DNA of 14,064 nt from positions 1-14,064 of the forward strand of contig JACPFZ010000027.1 of NCBI GenBank assembly GCA_016182725.1, given 5' to 3'. Positions within the stretch are counted from its first letter, which is position 1; each line of letters starts with the position of its first letter. Positions 1-6,478 of this stretch are shown here, piece after piece. The translations under genes were made by a program, and so were the position numbers. The DNA comes from Candidatus Gottesmanbacteria bacterium (GTDB taxonomy: Bacteria > Patescibacteriota > Microgenomatia > UBA10105 > UBA927). The notes beneath the pieces are model-generated. The model was not told where the DNA came from. It did no database searches and saw nothing but the letters and a program-made list of their open reading frames with translations.

Positions 1-314
1 CCCGGGGTAGCTTTTATCCGTTAAGCCCGGTCCCTCCCACGAGGGATCCGAGGATCACTAACACCGACTTTCGTCCCTGTTCCACTTGTAAGTGTCACAG
101 TCAAGCTGGCTTATCGCGTTTGCACGACAGATCCTGGTTTCCATTCAGGATTAGCCAACCTTTGTACGCCTCCGTTACACTTTTGGAGGCAACCTCCCCA
201 GTTAAACTGCCCACCAGACAGTGTTCTCCACCTAGATTTTTATGTAGGTGTAAGTAAGATTTCCTCATTTCGAAGAGAGGTATTTCACTGTTGCCCATGC
301 GCAGCACGAGAAAA

Positions 315-441
315 CGAAGAAGTTGGAAATTTTGAAATTAGATGTTAGATTGTTGATGTTTGAAGTTAGAAATTTGATCCAATTTCTAATCTCTAATTTC
401 TTCCATCTAATCTCTAACATCTTTATCGCTAACTTCTCATA
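315..441 (-). repeat. Family A hairpin insert in the L1 stalk of 23S
   Basis: An AT-rich imperfect palindrome. On the plus strand the first half is built of GAAGTTGGAAATT- and AAATTAGATGTTAGA-like words and the second half of their complements (CTAATCTCTAATTTC, CATCTAATCTCTAACATC). It interrupts the rRNA between segments matching E. coli AGTCTGCATGG and TTGAAATACC, the H76-H78 region that carries ribosomal protein L1. The same family recurs at 3301-3430 and 3941-4065. It should form one long hairpin in RNA. This copy is the most diverged of the three. Confidence 0.85.
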
Positions 442-669
442 AAATTTTTCGTCTCCTTGTGCCACGCACAGACTCCCTCCTATTCTCGACAGTCAAAATA
501 AAGTCCTCAGTGCCAAGCTGCAGTAAAGCTCCACGGGGTCTTTTTGTCCATGTGCAAGTAGGCCGCATCTTCACAGCCATTTCAATTTCGCCGGGTAATG
601 GTTCAAGACAGTCACTAAGTCATTCTACCTTTCGTGCGGGTCGGAACTTGCCCGACAAGGAATTTCGCT

Positions 670-1305
670 TGTATTCTTCTCCTTCATAGGATTTGGTTTA
701 CCATTCCTTAAATGTAAACCCTGCATATCGCTATGCAGACGCCACTATTTCTTGTCGCCTTAGGCGACTTTGACGTATAGTGAGTGAGGATTCTAGACCT
801 TTAAACGCGTACAAAATATTTCAAATTGATCACGTTTAGATGATTGTAGCGGATATTTTCGGAAGAACGGAACGATCTTATCTTTAAGATCGTCCTGTCT
901 TCGCACACAATACCGCAAAAGATTGTAATGGTGATTATCATATCGTCGGTTTATATAGATTGCTCCACAACCGAAATATTCCTTCATTGCTTCCATAGCA
1001 CGTCTACTCTTTTCTCCTTGCGTGACTACAAACTCAAAAAGAGTCTGATACCCACTTTTACAAGTCGAATTTTTGAACGTGCTGACGGAAAAATAACCTT
1101 CACCATCAACAAATCCTACAATCCACCATGGATCTAGTCTTTCCTGCTGATTGCCTGCACTCGATGCGTTGTCACTATGGTACATTATTACCATAGTAGC
1201 ACGAGATTCTCAGGTTTTCCAGCATGTAGTCAAATTTTCGTCTCCATCCCAGAATGAGGGACACTTGACGGAGGTTTTTCACCTCACTATGGCAACGCGC
1301 ATGAA
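670..1305 (-). other. Group I-like intron in 23S at E. coli site 1931
   Basis: About 636 nt separate the 5' exon ending CTATGGT (1306-1312) from the 3' exon starting AGCGAAATTCC (669 downward). In E. coli these join as GGT|AGCG, U1931/A1932. The first intron bases supply an internal guide, GCCATAG (1287-1293), which pairs with the exon end CTATGGT. This gives a P1 helix with a U.G pair at the 5' splice site, the group I hallmark. The exon base at E. coli 1928 is T instead of A and still matches the guide. The intron holds a LAGLIDADG gene. From memory, Thermotoga 23S genes carry group I introns with LAGLIDADG genes at this site. The 3' boundary is uncertain: the base before AGCG is A, whereas group I introns end in G. 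I did not resolve P3-P9. Confidence 0.8.
793..1194 (-). CDS. LAGLIDADG homing endonuclease of the 23S intron
   Basis: 133 residues, entirely inside the 23S intron. A single LAGLIDADG motif (IVGFVDGEG, about residues 25-33, acidic residue D30) follows the N-terminal DPWW and leads into GYFSVS, as in single-motif LAGLIDADG enzymes. With one motif it should act as a homodimer that cleaves the intron-less 23S allele near E. coli 1931 and so spreads the intron. Some such proteins also help the intron fold. The C-terminal part keeps the basic, aromatic pattern of the family (FFRKYPLQSSKRDQFEIF). The ATG at 1194 sits in an 8-bp perfect stem (CTATGGTA/TACCATAG, 1175-1196 region), probably an intron helix that could restrict translation. 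No strong ribosome binding site is seen. The frame is intact, so the endonuclease may be active. Specificity is inferred from location. Confidence 0.88.
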   Translation of the reverse strand: MVIMYHSDNASSAGNQQERLDPWWIVGFVDGEGYFSVSTFKNSTCKSGYQTLFEFVVTQGEKSRRAMEAMKEYFGCGAIYINRRYDNHHYNLLRYCVRRQDDLKDKIVPFFRKYPLQSSKRDQFEIFCTRLKV

Positions 1306-1494
1306 ACCATAGAACAGTTATAGTTACTGCTGCCGTTCACCGGAGCTTGTGTACCTAGCTTTCTCCTCTTTCGAAAAGTAACAGAGCACACTTAACTTAC
1401 CGGCACTGGGCAGGTGTCAGCCCCTATACGTTGCCCTTCGGCTTCGCAGAGACCTGTGTTTTAGTTAAACAGTTGCTTAGTGTCATTAGCTGAG

Positions 1495-1591
1495 CCCCCC
1501 TCTTTTTATCTACAAAATAGACTCGAAGTTTTTTCTCACCATTATGACAAGAATTGACTTCGGAATCCCCTCGTAGACAAAAAGAGGGGGG
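1495..1591 (-). repeat. Family C hairpin insert in 23S H63 region
   Basis: Arms at 1495-1513 (CCCCCCTCTTTTTATCTAC) and 1573-1591 (GTAGACAAAAAGAGGGGGG) are complementary over 19 positions, with one A-C that becomes a G.U pair in the minus-strand RNA. An inner stem (CGAAGT/ACTTCG) lies between them. The insert replaces the tip of a helix between segments matching E. coli GGGAGAAGGCACGC and GGCTGCAACTG, the H63 region. Its arms share sequence with the insert at 1944-2041, including the same G.U pair. Confidence 0.8.
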
Positions 1592-1943
1592 AAGGCATCT
1601 CCCATAGGTTACGCCTAGCTTTTGTTGCCGAGTTCCTTGAACCACTGTCGCCCGATTGCCTTGGTATACTCTACCAGCGCACCTGTGTCGGTTTGCGGTA
1701 CGGAAAAAAAGTGTTTCGCAACGAGACTTTTCCTGAAAGCAGAACTATCTGTCTTGCCTCTCGCTTACGCTCGAGACTTGTGTTCGCTTCTCAATTTAAC
1801 GCAATAACGGATTTTCCAGTTATCACTATTTCAAAGCTTAATCCACGATGAATCGGGAACAGACACATCCTCCTTTGTCACCCCTTTGCGTCTTTATCAA
1901 CACTCCTTTGTAACGGAATATCAACCGTTTCTACATCGAGCTA

Positions 1944-2041
1944 CCCCCCTCCTTTTTATCTACGCATTTGACTGTAGAGCCAATCTGTAAATAGTAAACA
2001 GGTTGACTCCAACATTCTTTCATAGACAAAAAGGAGGGGGC
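1944..2041 (-). repeat. Family C hairpin insert in 23S near H58-H59
   Basis: Arms at about 1945-1964 (CCCCCTCCTTTTTATCTACG) and 2021-2040 (CATAGACAAAAAGGAGGGGG) pair over about 20 positions. An inner stem-loop (GGAGTCAA with TTGGCTCT in RNA sense) continues the hairpin. It sits where E. coli has the short GGCCGAAAGGC hairpin between AAGGCGAG and TAGTCGATGG. Common words with the insert at 1495-1591 (TTTTTATCTAC and TAGACAAAAAG) point to one origin. Confidence 0.8.
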
Positions 2042-2230
2042 TCGCCTTAGATCCGACTTACCCGAAGTCGACGAACGTTGCTTCGGAAACCTTGCGCATT
2101 CGGCATGAAGGATTCTCACCTTCAAACGCTACTCATACCGGCATTCTCACTTCTGTCCGCTCCATCCTGACCTTGCGGAAGGACTTCACTGCAAACAGAA
2201 CGCTCCCCTACCAACCCGCGCTCCGCGCGG

Positions 2231-2321
2231 GAATATCCAATGACCAATAATCAAATTATCCAATATTACCAATGAAAAACAAAACGTCGTTTTTGTTTTG
2301 TTTATTTGTTTATTGGTTCAT
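2231..2321 (-). repeat. Family B hairpin insert in 23S beside H45
   Basis: An AT-rich palindrome made of CCAATAATC / GATTATTGG-type words, beginning GAATATCCAATGACC and ending TTATTGGTTCATCC on the plus strand, with a CAAAACG/CGTTTTG core. It lies between the GTPase-centre end CAGCTCACTGG and a GC hairpin (CCCGCGC/GCGCGGG, 2217-2230 region) that takes the place of H45. About 55 nt of sequence present in E. coli here (about 1108-1163) are missing. Related copies are at 2907-3010 and 3581-3661. Confidence 0.82.
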
Positions 2322-2906
2322 CCAGTGAGCTGTTACGCTTTCTTTAAAAGGTGGCTGCTTCTAAGCCAACTTCCTGGGTGTCTTCAAACCATGACTTCCT
2401 TAACCACTGAGCATAAATTTAGAGGCCTTAGACGAGAATCTGGGCTGTTTCCCTTTCGACACACGCGCTTAGCCGTGCATGTCTGACTGGCCACGTACCA
2501 ACAAAAGTATTCGGAGTTTGATTGAAGCCGATCCGGCTAAGCCGAACCGACATCATTCAGTGCTCTACCCCTTTGCTGGCTGATTGACCGCTATACCAAA
2601 ATATATTTCGGGGAGAACCAGCTATCTCCTGGTTCGATAGGCATATTACCCCTAACCACAAGTCGTCCCACAGATTTGCAACTCTGACGGGTTCGGGCCT
2701 CTTTTTGATTTTCATCAAAATTCACCCTGCTCATGGTTAGCTCACCAGGTTTCGGGTCTCCCCCCCTTTCTTTTGGTCTTGCGACCAAACGCCCTATTAG
2801 GACTCGATTTCTCTGCGCCTGCGTCCGATGACGGACTTAGACTACAGAAAGAGGGGGGACTCACCGGTTCATTCTTCAATAGGCACACCGTCAGGCACAG
2901 CCTTCC

Positions 2907-3010
2907 GGAATAAACAAATATCAAATAAACCAATACTACCAATAGCAAATGCTTTTGCTTTTCATTTGTTTATTGGATTATTGGCTTATTGGATTATTGG
3001 TATTTATTCC
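2907..3010 (-). repeat. Family B hairpin insert in 23S H25
   Basis: Ends GGAATAAACA and TATTTATTCC form an imperfect inverted repeat filled with CCAATA/TATTGG words, including TATTGGATTATTGG repeated at about 2971 and 2988. It extends helix 25 (E. coli about 530-560), whose own stem survives on both sides as CGAAGGGC..GCCCTTCG and AAGGCTGTGCC. Helix 25 is a classical place for 23S intervening sequences that RNase III removes in Salmonella and others, leaving fragmented rRNA. Confidence 0.82.
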
Positions 3011-3080
3011 GAAGGGCTGCGCCCTTCGGTTGTTTGTTAGCTGACAATTTCAGGTACTCTTTCATTCCCCTTCCGGGGTG

Positions 3081-3119
<39 letters not shown>

Positions 3120-3300
3120 GTGTTTGTGTATTTAGCCTTGGATCGTGGTCGACCCAGATTCCCACAGGACCTTCGTGTCCCATGGTACTCGGGAACAGAA
3201 TAGAGGTGTCTTGAATTTCGGATACAAGGTTTTCACTTTCTTTGACTATCTATTCCAAGATATTCTCCTATCCGCAACACTCCCATGTCTCCTGCCCCAC

Positions 3301-3430
3301 AACTTCTAGAAGTTAGACGCTGGAAATTGGAAATTAGATCTTGAGATTGGAAGTTTGAAATTAGAAAAATCTAATTTCTATTCTCCAACTTCTTCATCCA
3401 ACTTCTAACTTCTAGTGTCTAACCTCTAAA
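3301..3430 (-). repeat. Family A hairpin insert in 23S domain I (H16-H18 region)
   Basis: Begins CTTCTAGAAGTTAGACGCTGG and ends GTGTCTAACCTCTA on the plus strand. The two halves are largely complementary around the centre TTAGAAAAATCTAA. It separates GAGCGAAAGCGGAAGAGCCC from GGGGCAGGAGACATGG in the rRNA, about E. coli 270. It closely resembles the spacer copy at 3941-4065: both start TAGAAGTTRGACG and end AACCTCTA. Confidence 0.85.
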
Positions 3431-3580
3431 TTTGGGCTCTTCCGCTTTCGCTCGCCGCTACTAACGGAATCTCAATTGTATTTCTTTTCCTCACCCTACT
3501 GAGATGTTTCAGTTCGGATGGTATCCCACCCATCGCTATATACTCCGCACCCTATCCATAATCTTTTCGGTACGCGATGG

Positions 3581-3661
3581 GAATAATCCAATTCTCAAAT
3601 AATCCAATTTCCAATAATTTGATCATTGGTTTATTGGATTATTGGTACTTATTGGATAATT
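3581..3661 (-). repeat. Family B hairpin insert in 23S H9 region
   Basis: Termini GAATAATCCAAT and ATTGGATAATTC are an inverted repeat with one mismatch. Inside lie several CCAAT and ATTGG words around CAATAATTTGATCATTGG. It interrupts domain I at about E. coli 130-160, between GGTAAATCCATCG... and CCATCGCGTACCG. Helix 9 is a known site of intervening sequences in alphaproteobacterial 23S genes. Confidence 0.8.
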
Positions 3662-3852
3662 CCGTCGCTTATGAACAGAGTGCGGAATACTTTTACGATG
3701 GATTTACCGTCTTGCGACGGCAGGGTTGCCCCATTCGGAAACCGCCGGATCACTGGAGTATGGCTCCTCCCCGACGAATATCGCTGCCATATACGTCCTT
3801 CCTCGGCACAAACACCCAAGGCATCCATTGTCAGCTTGTAGCGTTGTAGAGA

Positions 3853-3897
3853 ACAAAGGTCTCGTCCCTCAACAATACTCGGGACGAGGTCCTTTGT
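3853..3897 (-). other. Stem-loop directly upstream of the 23S 5' end
   Basis: ACAAAGG-T-CTCGTCCC and GGGACGAG-GT-CCTTTGT (arms 3853-3868 and 3881-3897) form about 15 bp around a 12-nt loop, ending two bases before the estimated mature 23S 5' end. Position and strength suggest a precursor-processing hairpin, for example for RNase III. There is no T-run on the minus strand, so a terminator is unlikely. Confidence 0.6.
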
Positions 3898-3940
3898 CCA
3901 TATTTCACAACGAAATTTTATATAAAAGGAGTATCCTTTC

Positions 3941-4065
3941 TAGAAGTTGGACGTTAGAAATGGGAAGTTAGATTTTGAAATTGGAAGTTTGAAATTAGAT
4001 TTTTCTAACTTCTCTCTTCTAACTTCCTTCATCCAATTTCCAACCTCTAATGTCCAACCTCTAAT
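3941..4065 (-). repeat. Family A hairpin repeat in the tRNA-23S spacer
   Basis: A palindromic AT-rich element, TAGAAGTTGGACGTTAGAAA at the left end and CCAACCTCTA at the right, with the centre AAATTAGATTTTTCTAACTT. It is the nearest relative of the insert at 3301-3430 in sequence and length (about 125-130 nt). Here it lies in transcribed spacer rather than inside mature rRNA, so the element is not tied to rRNA structure. Confidence 0.85.
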
Positions 4066-4140
4066 TGAATTACCCCTTACGATGCAACTACTTTCAATCT
4101 GATACATCAGGAATTTCACCTGTTTATATCAGAGTCATTC

Positions 4141-4155
4141 AGTTGTCAAAGAGCG
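4141..4155 (-). promoter_or_regulatory. boxA-like antitermination site
   Basis: The minus strand reads CGCTCTTTGACAACT, close to the bacterial rRNA boxA core (TGCTCTTTAACA in E. coli), about 290 nt before the 23S 5' end. boxA recruits the Nus antitermination factors in rRNA leaders and spacers. Placement between tRNA-Ala and 23S matches spacer boxA sites. Sequence match only. Confidence 0.6.
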
Positions 4156-4161
4156 AGAACT

Positions 4162-4223
4162 GAATTACGATTTATGAATTAAGAATTATGAATTCGTAAT
4201 TCGTAAATCATACTTCGTAATTC
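4162..4223 (-). repeat. Family D hairpin repeat in the rRNA spacer
   Basis: 62 nt from GAATTACGATTTATGAATTA to TACTTCGTAATTC, a palindrome of ATTACGA/TCGTAAT and ATGAATT/AATTCAT words, lying 11 nt from the tRNA 3' end. A second member, sharing the first 13 bases GAATTACGATTTA and the same hairpin plan, is inserted in the copA coding sequence at 11142-11209. Confidence 0.82.
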
Positions 4224-4234
4224 TTCTTCAAAAG

Positions 4235-4306
4235 TGGACCCAAGGAGATTCGAACTCCTAACCCCCTCGTTGCAAACGAGGTGCGCTACCGTTACGCTAT
4301 GGGCCC
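4235..4306 (-). tRNA. tRNA-Ala (anticodon UGC)
   Basis: A cloverleaf on the minus strand: acceptor GGGCCCA/TGGGTCC, a short D stem GCG/CGC, anticodon stem CCTCG/CGAGG with loop TTTGCAA, T arm AGGAG-TTCGAAT-CTCCT, discriminator A. The anticodon is TGC. The acceptor has G3.U70, the alanyl-tRNA synthetase identity pair, which supports alanine. CCA is not encoded (the next bases are CTT). It is the first gene of the transcript leading to 23S, the place tRNA-Ala usually takes in a 16S-23S spacer, but no 16S gene precedes it. Confidence 0.96.
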
Positions 4307-4514
4307 TGGAATCTCCCGATCCATTATCCCAGCACTATGCTTACTTCGCGTCGGAGGCTTACAGCCGTGCCTCGCAAGAGCGCAAGTACGGGATGTGCAG
4401 CAGTAAAACTCGATGAAGAAGCTAATCTACACGCAAACACTGCCAGAGGTATTTAGGTTTGTATGGTTGGTAGCTTCTCATGAAAAGATATACGTTGCCC
4501 TGCACTTAAAGGCA
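4307..4514 (-). other. Structured leader of the tRNA-Ala/23S transcript
   Basis: About 208 nt between the expected transcription start (about 4514) and tRNA-Ala, with no open reading frame of note. It can fold: 4413-4424 pairs with 4471-4481 (ATGAAGAAGCTA with TAGCTTCTCAT), 4354-4358 with 4369-4373 (GAGGC/GCCTC), and 4342-4350 encloses that hairpin with 4381-4388 (TACTTCGCG/CGCAAGTA). I recognise no known RNA family. It may be a processing leader left where 16S would normally be, or an unnamed small RNA. Confidence 0.5.
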
Positions 4515-4520
4515 AAAGCT

Positions 4521-4550
4521 ATTATAGCCTCAAGGCAGAATCCTTGTCAA
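4521..4550 (-). promoter_or_regulatory. Consensus sigma70 promoter for tRNA-Ala/23S
   Basis: On the minus strand TTGACA (4545-4550), an 18-bp spacer and TATAAT (4521-4526): both hexamers match the consensus. It points at the leader, tRNA-Ala and 23S, and begins about 30 bp after the stop of the decayed epimerase-like gene. It shows that this rRNA transcript starts here, independent of any 16S gene. Confidence 0.88.
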
Positions 4551-4581
4551 GGGTACAGTGAAAGGGGTGCGTGAGATAGTG

Positions 4582-5006
4582 CTAGTCTCGGACTGCTTCC
4601 CAAAAGTCTTTTCCGCGCTCATCCCACGGCATCCGTTTCTCGTCAGGATCTTTGGGATCAAAGACAGTATTCACGAAGTAGATCATCGGTGAAAATGCAT
4701 CAATAAGGTTGGCAGCTCCATGAGCAACACCGCGGGGAATATAGAGGAGAGACGTATTGGCTCCGCCCATCATCAATCGATTCGTATGGTCGCACGTTTC
4801 AGACTCCTTCCGAAGATCCCAAAGACCAACCAGGAGTCGGCTTTCGCTGGGCACATAAGCTCCACAAAATCCCCTTCTTCGCCGGTATGATGACGGAGAG
4901 GAATAATCTTCACGTCCTCAATGAGAGATTTGGTACCATACTTTTGGGTATATATGTGAGGACGCACCTGATCATCCAAGTCTTCAAGAGTCAATGGTTT
5001 CGACAT
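4582..5006 (-). pseudogene. Decayed dTDP-4-dehydrorhamnose 3,5-epimerase-like (RmlC/cupin) gene
   Basis: Two overlapping frames together resemble an RmlC-like sugar epimerase. The first (from ATG 5006, MSKPLTL..) gives the N-terminal beta strands IEDVKIIPLRHHTGEEGDF-VEL. The second frame resumes with LLVGLWDLRKES, then the family pattern LLYIPRGVAHGAANL and the C-terminal FDPKDPDEKRMPWD, ending at the TAG at 4582-4584. Between GDFVEL and LLVGLW about 40 residues are missing, including the usual catalytic histidine in RGWH-like sequence, and the frame changes near 4850. An internal deletion that joins out of frame explains both. RmlC normally makes dTDP-4-keto-L-rhamnose for surface sugars. 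A GGAG lies 3 nt before the ATG. No other sugar gene is nearby. An assembly error is the alternative. Confidence 0.75.
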
Positions 5007-5047
5007 ATGCTCCATTATTATTGATGAACTTGTGCTATAAGTCAATG

Positions 5048-5764
5048 TTAGAAAAAAAGTTCTTGTTTCACTTGAGTGTTGGGCACATTTCGGCTAAAAA
5101 GTGCCTTTTTTACTTCATCCACCATTGCTTTGCTGCCACAGAGATAGAAATCCGTGTCAATAAAATTTTTTTCTTCGACAAACAGGTGATCCGTCACTCG
5201 TCCCCGATGCCCCGCCCACGTTTCCGTTGGTTTTGATAACGTAAGAACAAAATGGAAATTCGGATACTTTCCGGCAAGCGCTTCAAATTCCTCTCTCCAA
5301 TAGATGTCCTCTTCATGTCGAAGCCCCCAGTACAGTACAACTTCATTTTGGCGAGTGGCAGGACCCGCCAAATAATCCATAATCATGGATCGAAACGGAA
5401 CAATGCCCGTACCGGTGGCGATCATGACTTTCTTGCGGTGACTTTGGTTGTCCAAGACAAACATCCCCAGCGGCGCGACCAGTGATACCTGATCGCCGAC
5501 GTTTAGCCCAAGCGTCCATTTCGATCCCGGCCCCATGGGGGAGACATCATGACACATGAGGATGTTTTTGATATCCCGCGGCGGCGAGGCAATAGACATA
5601 GAACGGTTAATGCCATCAGTAATATGAAGCATCATGCTTTGTCCTGCAATAAAATGAAGCTCTTGCGGATTCTCCAGGGTAAACGTAACTGCCCACACCT
5701 TGTTCGTCAATGGAACTTTTGCGGAAACTCGGGCAGTGTAGTGTTGGGGTTTAGGAAGAACCAT
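5048..5764 (-). CDS. Ferredoxin-NADP reductase-type FAD/NAD(P)H oxidoreductase
   Basis: 238 residues, the compact two-domain flavoprotein reductase fold. The N-terminal FAD barrel has the RxxS-type motif RSMS (54-57) and GPGS (78-81) for the FAD diphosphate. The nucleotide-binding half has GTGIVPFRS (118-126), LYWGLRHEEDIYW (144-156) and YLCGS (207-211), ending in an aromatic ELFF. The family passes electrons between NAD(P)H and ferredoxin, flavodoxin or other carriers in the cytoplasm. No iron-sulfur motif is present, so a separate partner is needed. It starts 6 nt after the PIN stop, with AGGA 5 nt before the ATG, so it is probably co-transcribed with the toxin pair. The substrate cannot be told. 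It could work with the nearby thioredoxin genes or in iron handling. Confidence 0.88.
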   Translation of the reverse strand: MVLPKPQHYTARVSAKVPLTNKVWAVTFTLENPQELHFIAGQSMMLHITDGINRSMSIASPPRDIKNILMCHDVSPMGPGSKWTLGLNVGDQVSLVAPLGMFVLDNQSHRKKVMIATGTGIVPFRSMIMDYLAGPATRQNEVVLYWGLRHEEDIYWREEFEALAGKYPNFHFVLTLSKPTETWAGHRGRVTDHLFVEEKNFIDTDFYLCGSKAMVDEVKKALFSRNVPNTQVKQELFF

Positions 5765-5770
5765 ACGTTC

Positions 5771-6184
5771 CTATTTTATCACCTGTTCCGGCGTCGCGAC
5801 GGTAAGAGATGAAATCTTTTTAAATTCGCTGTCATAGGTGCACAAGACTATCCCCCTCCCGACTTGAGTTGCAATCAAGCAATCTACAAGCTTCATGCCT
5901 GTTTTTTGATGGAGGGCAAACGCCGTACGAAAATCCGTTTTCTCGACGATGACAAGCCCTCGTATGCTCATAATTTTTTCCAAAGCTTCCTGCACTTGAT
6001 GCTTTGTATTTCTGTAGAACGAGGTTAACACCCAATAGATTTCCAAAAGAACAATTGAGGATATATAGGGACGAATCTTTCCCTGATCTATGATTTCAAA
6101 TAATTTCCTGCACGTTGTTAATTTTTGTGGGTCATCACCAACGAGAAAACGAAGGCATACGTTTGTATCTATGCAGATATTCAT
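5771..6184 (-). CDS. PIN-domain ribonuclease toxin (VapC-like)
   Basis: 137 residues, full length for a VapC-type toxin. The four acidic positions of the PIN active site are visible: D6 in CIDTN, E48 in SSIVLLEIYW, D101 in KLVDCLIA and D118 in TYDSEF. They bind Mg/Mn for single-strand RNA cleavage; VapC toxins often cut tRNA or rRNA. The start ATG overlaps the antitoxin stop as ATGA, the usual coupling for toxin-antitoxin pairs. The target is unknown. The gene lies downstream of a strong promoter at 6434-6462 and is followed directly by the flavoprotein gene. Confidence 0.9.
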   Translation of the reverse strand: MNICIDTNVCLRFLVGDDPQKLTTCRKLFEIIDQGKIRPYISSIVLLEIYWVLTSFYRNTKHQVQEALEKIMSIRGLVIVEKTDFRTAFALHQKTGMKLVDCLIATQVGRGIVLCTYDSEFKKISSLTVATPEQVIK

Positions 6185-6423
6185 AGATCACTGTAATCTA
6201 TGTAGTCTCGAATATGATCTATGTCGATTTTTTTCATATTTCTCTTTGGCTTAAATGTTCCAGCCAAGTCTAAAAAACTTTTTTCTTTTTTCTTTTCGAT
6301 CACAATTTTTCCACGATCCGCGCGCATCACGACCGGGCCATGAGTCATAAATCCCGCCTTCTGGCGGATAGCTTTGGGGATATGTACCTGAAATTTGGAC
6401 GTTATCGTGACGGTCTGTTTCAT
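6181..6423 (-). CDS. AbrB/MazE-type antitoxin
   Basis: 80 residues from the ATG at 6423. The N-terminal half is a swapped-hairpin AbrB DNA-binding domain (TITSKFQVHIPKAIRQKAG), and the acidic/basic C-terminal tail (DIDHIRDYIDYSDL) would cover the PIN active site of the partner. Such proteins neutralise the toxin and repress their own promoter. A longer frame starts at 6462, but its first codon lies in the -35 box and the stretch contains the -10, so the shorter start is chosen. The start lies only 10 nt after the -10, so the mRNA would be nearly leaderless, with no Shine-Dalgarno. It overlaps the toxin gene by 4 bp. Confidence 0.88.
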   Translation of the reverse strand: MKQTVTITSKFQVHIPKAIRQKAGFMTHGPVVMRADRGKIVIEKKKEKSFLDLAGTFKPKRNMKKIDIDHIRDYIDYSDL

Positions 6424-6433
6424 AACAATGTCA

Positions 6434-6462
6434 ATTATATCACAATATGAAGAATTTGTCAA
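6434..6462 (-). promoter_or_regulatory. Consensus promoter of the toxin-antitoxin pair
   Basis: The minus strand has TTGACA (6457-6462), a 17-bp spacer and TATAAT (6434-6439), a perfect sigma70 match. The antitoxin ATG begins 10 nt past the -10, so transcription should start about 3-4 nt before the start codon. Confidence 0.88.
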
Positions 6463-6478
6463 TACAAATGAAGTAGTA

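Noticed and set aside
670..1305. Archaeal-type bulge-helix-bulge intron
   Set aside because: The 5' exon pairs with an internal guide and has U.G at the splice site, which fits a group I intron instead.
2907..3010. Short repeated CCAATA/TATTGG words as a CRISPR array
   Set aside because: The words are unevenly spaced, form one palindrome and have no unique spacers of constant length.
4234..4416. 60-codon plus-strand frame over the tRNA
   Set aside because: It runs antisense through tRNA-Ala and the leader and has no recognisable protein features.
6424..6462. Upstream start for the antitoxin gene
   Set aside because: The codon is the TTG of the -35 box and the added stretch contains the -10 box, so it would not be in the mRNA.
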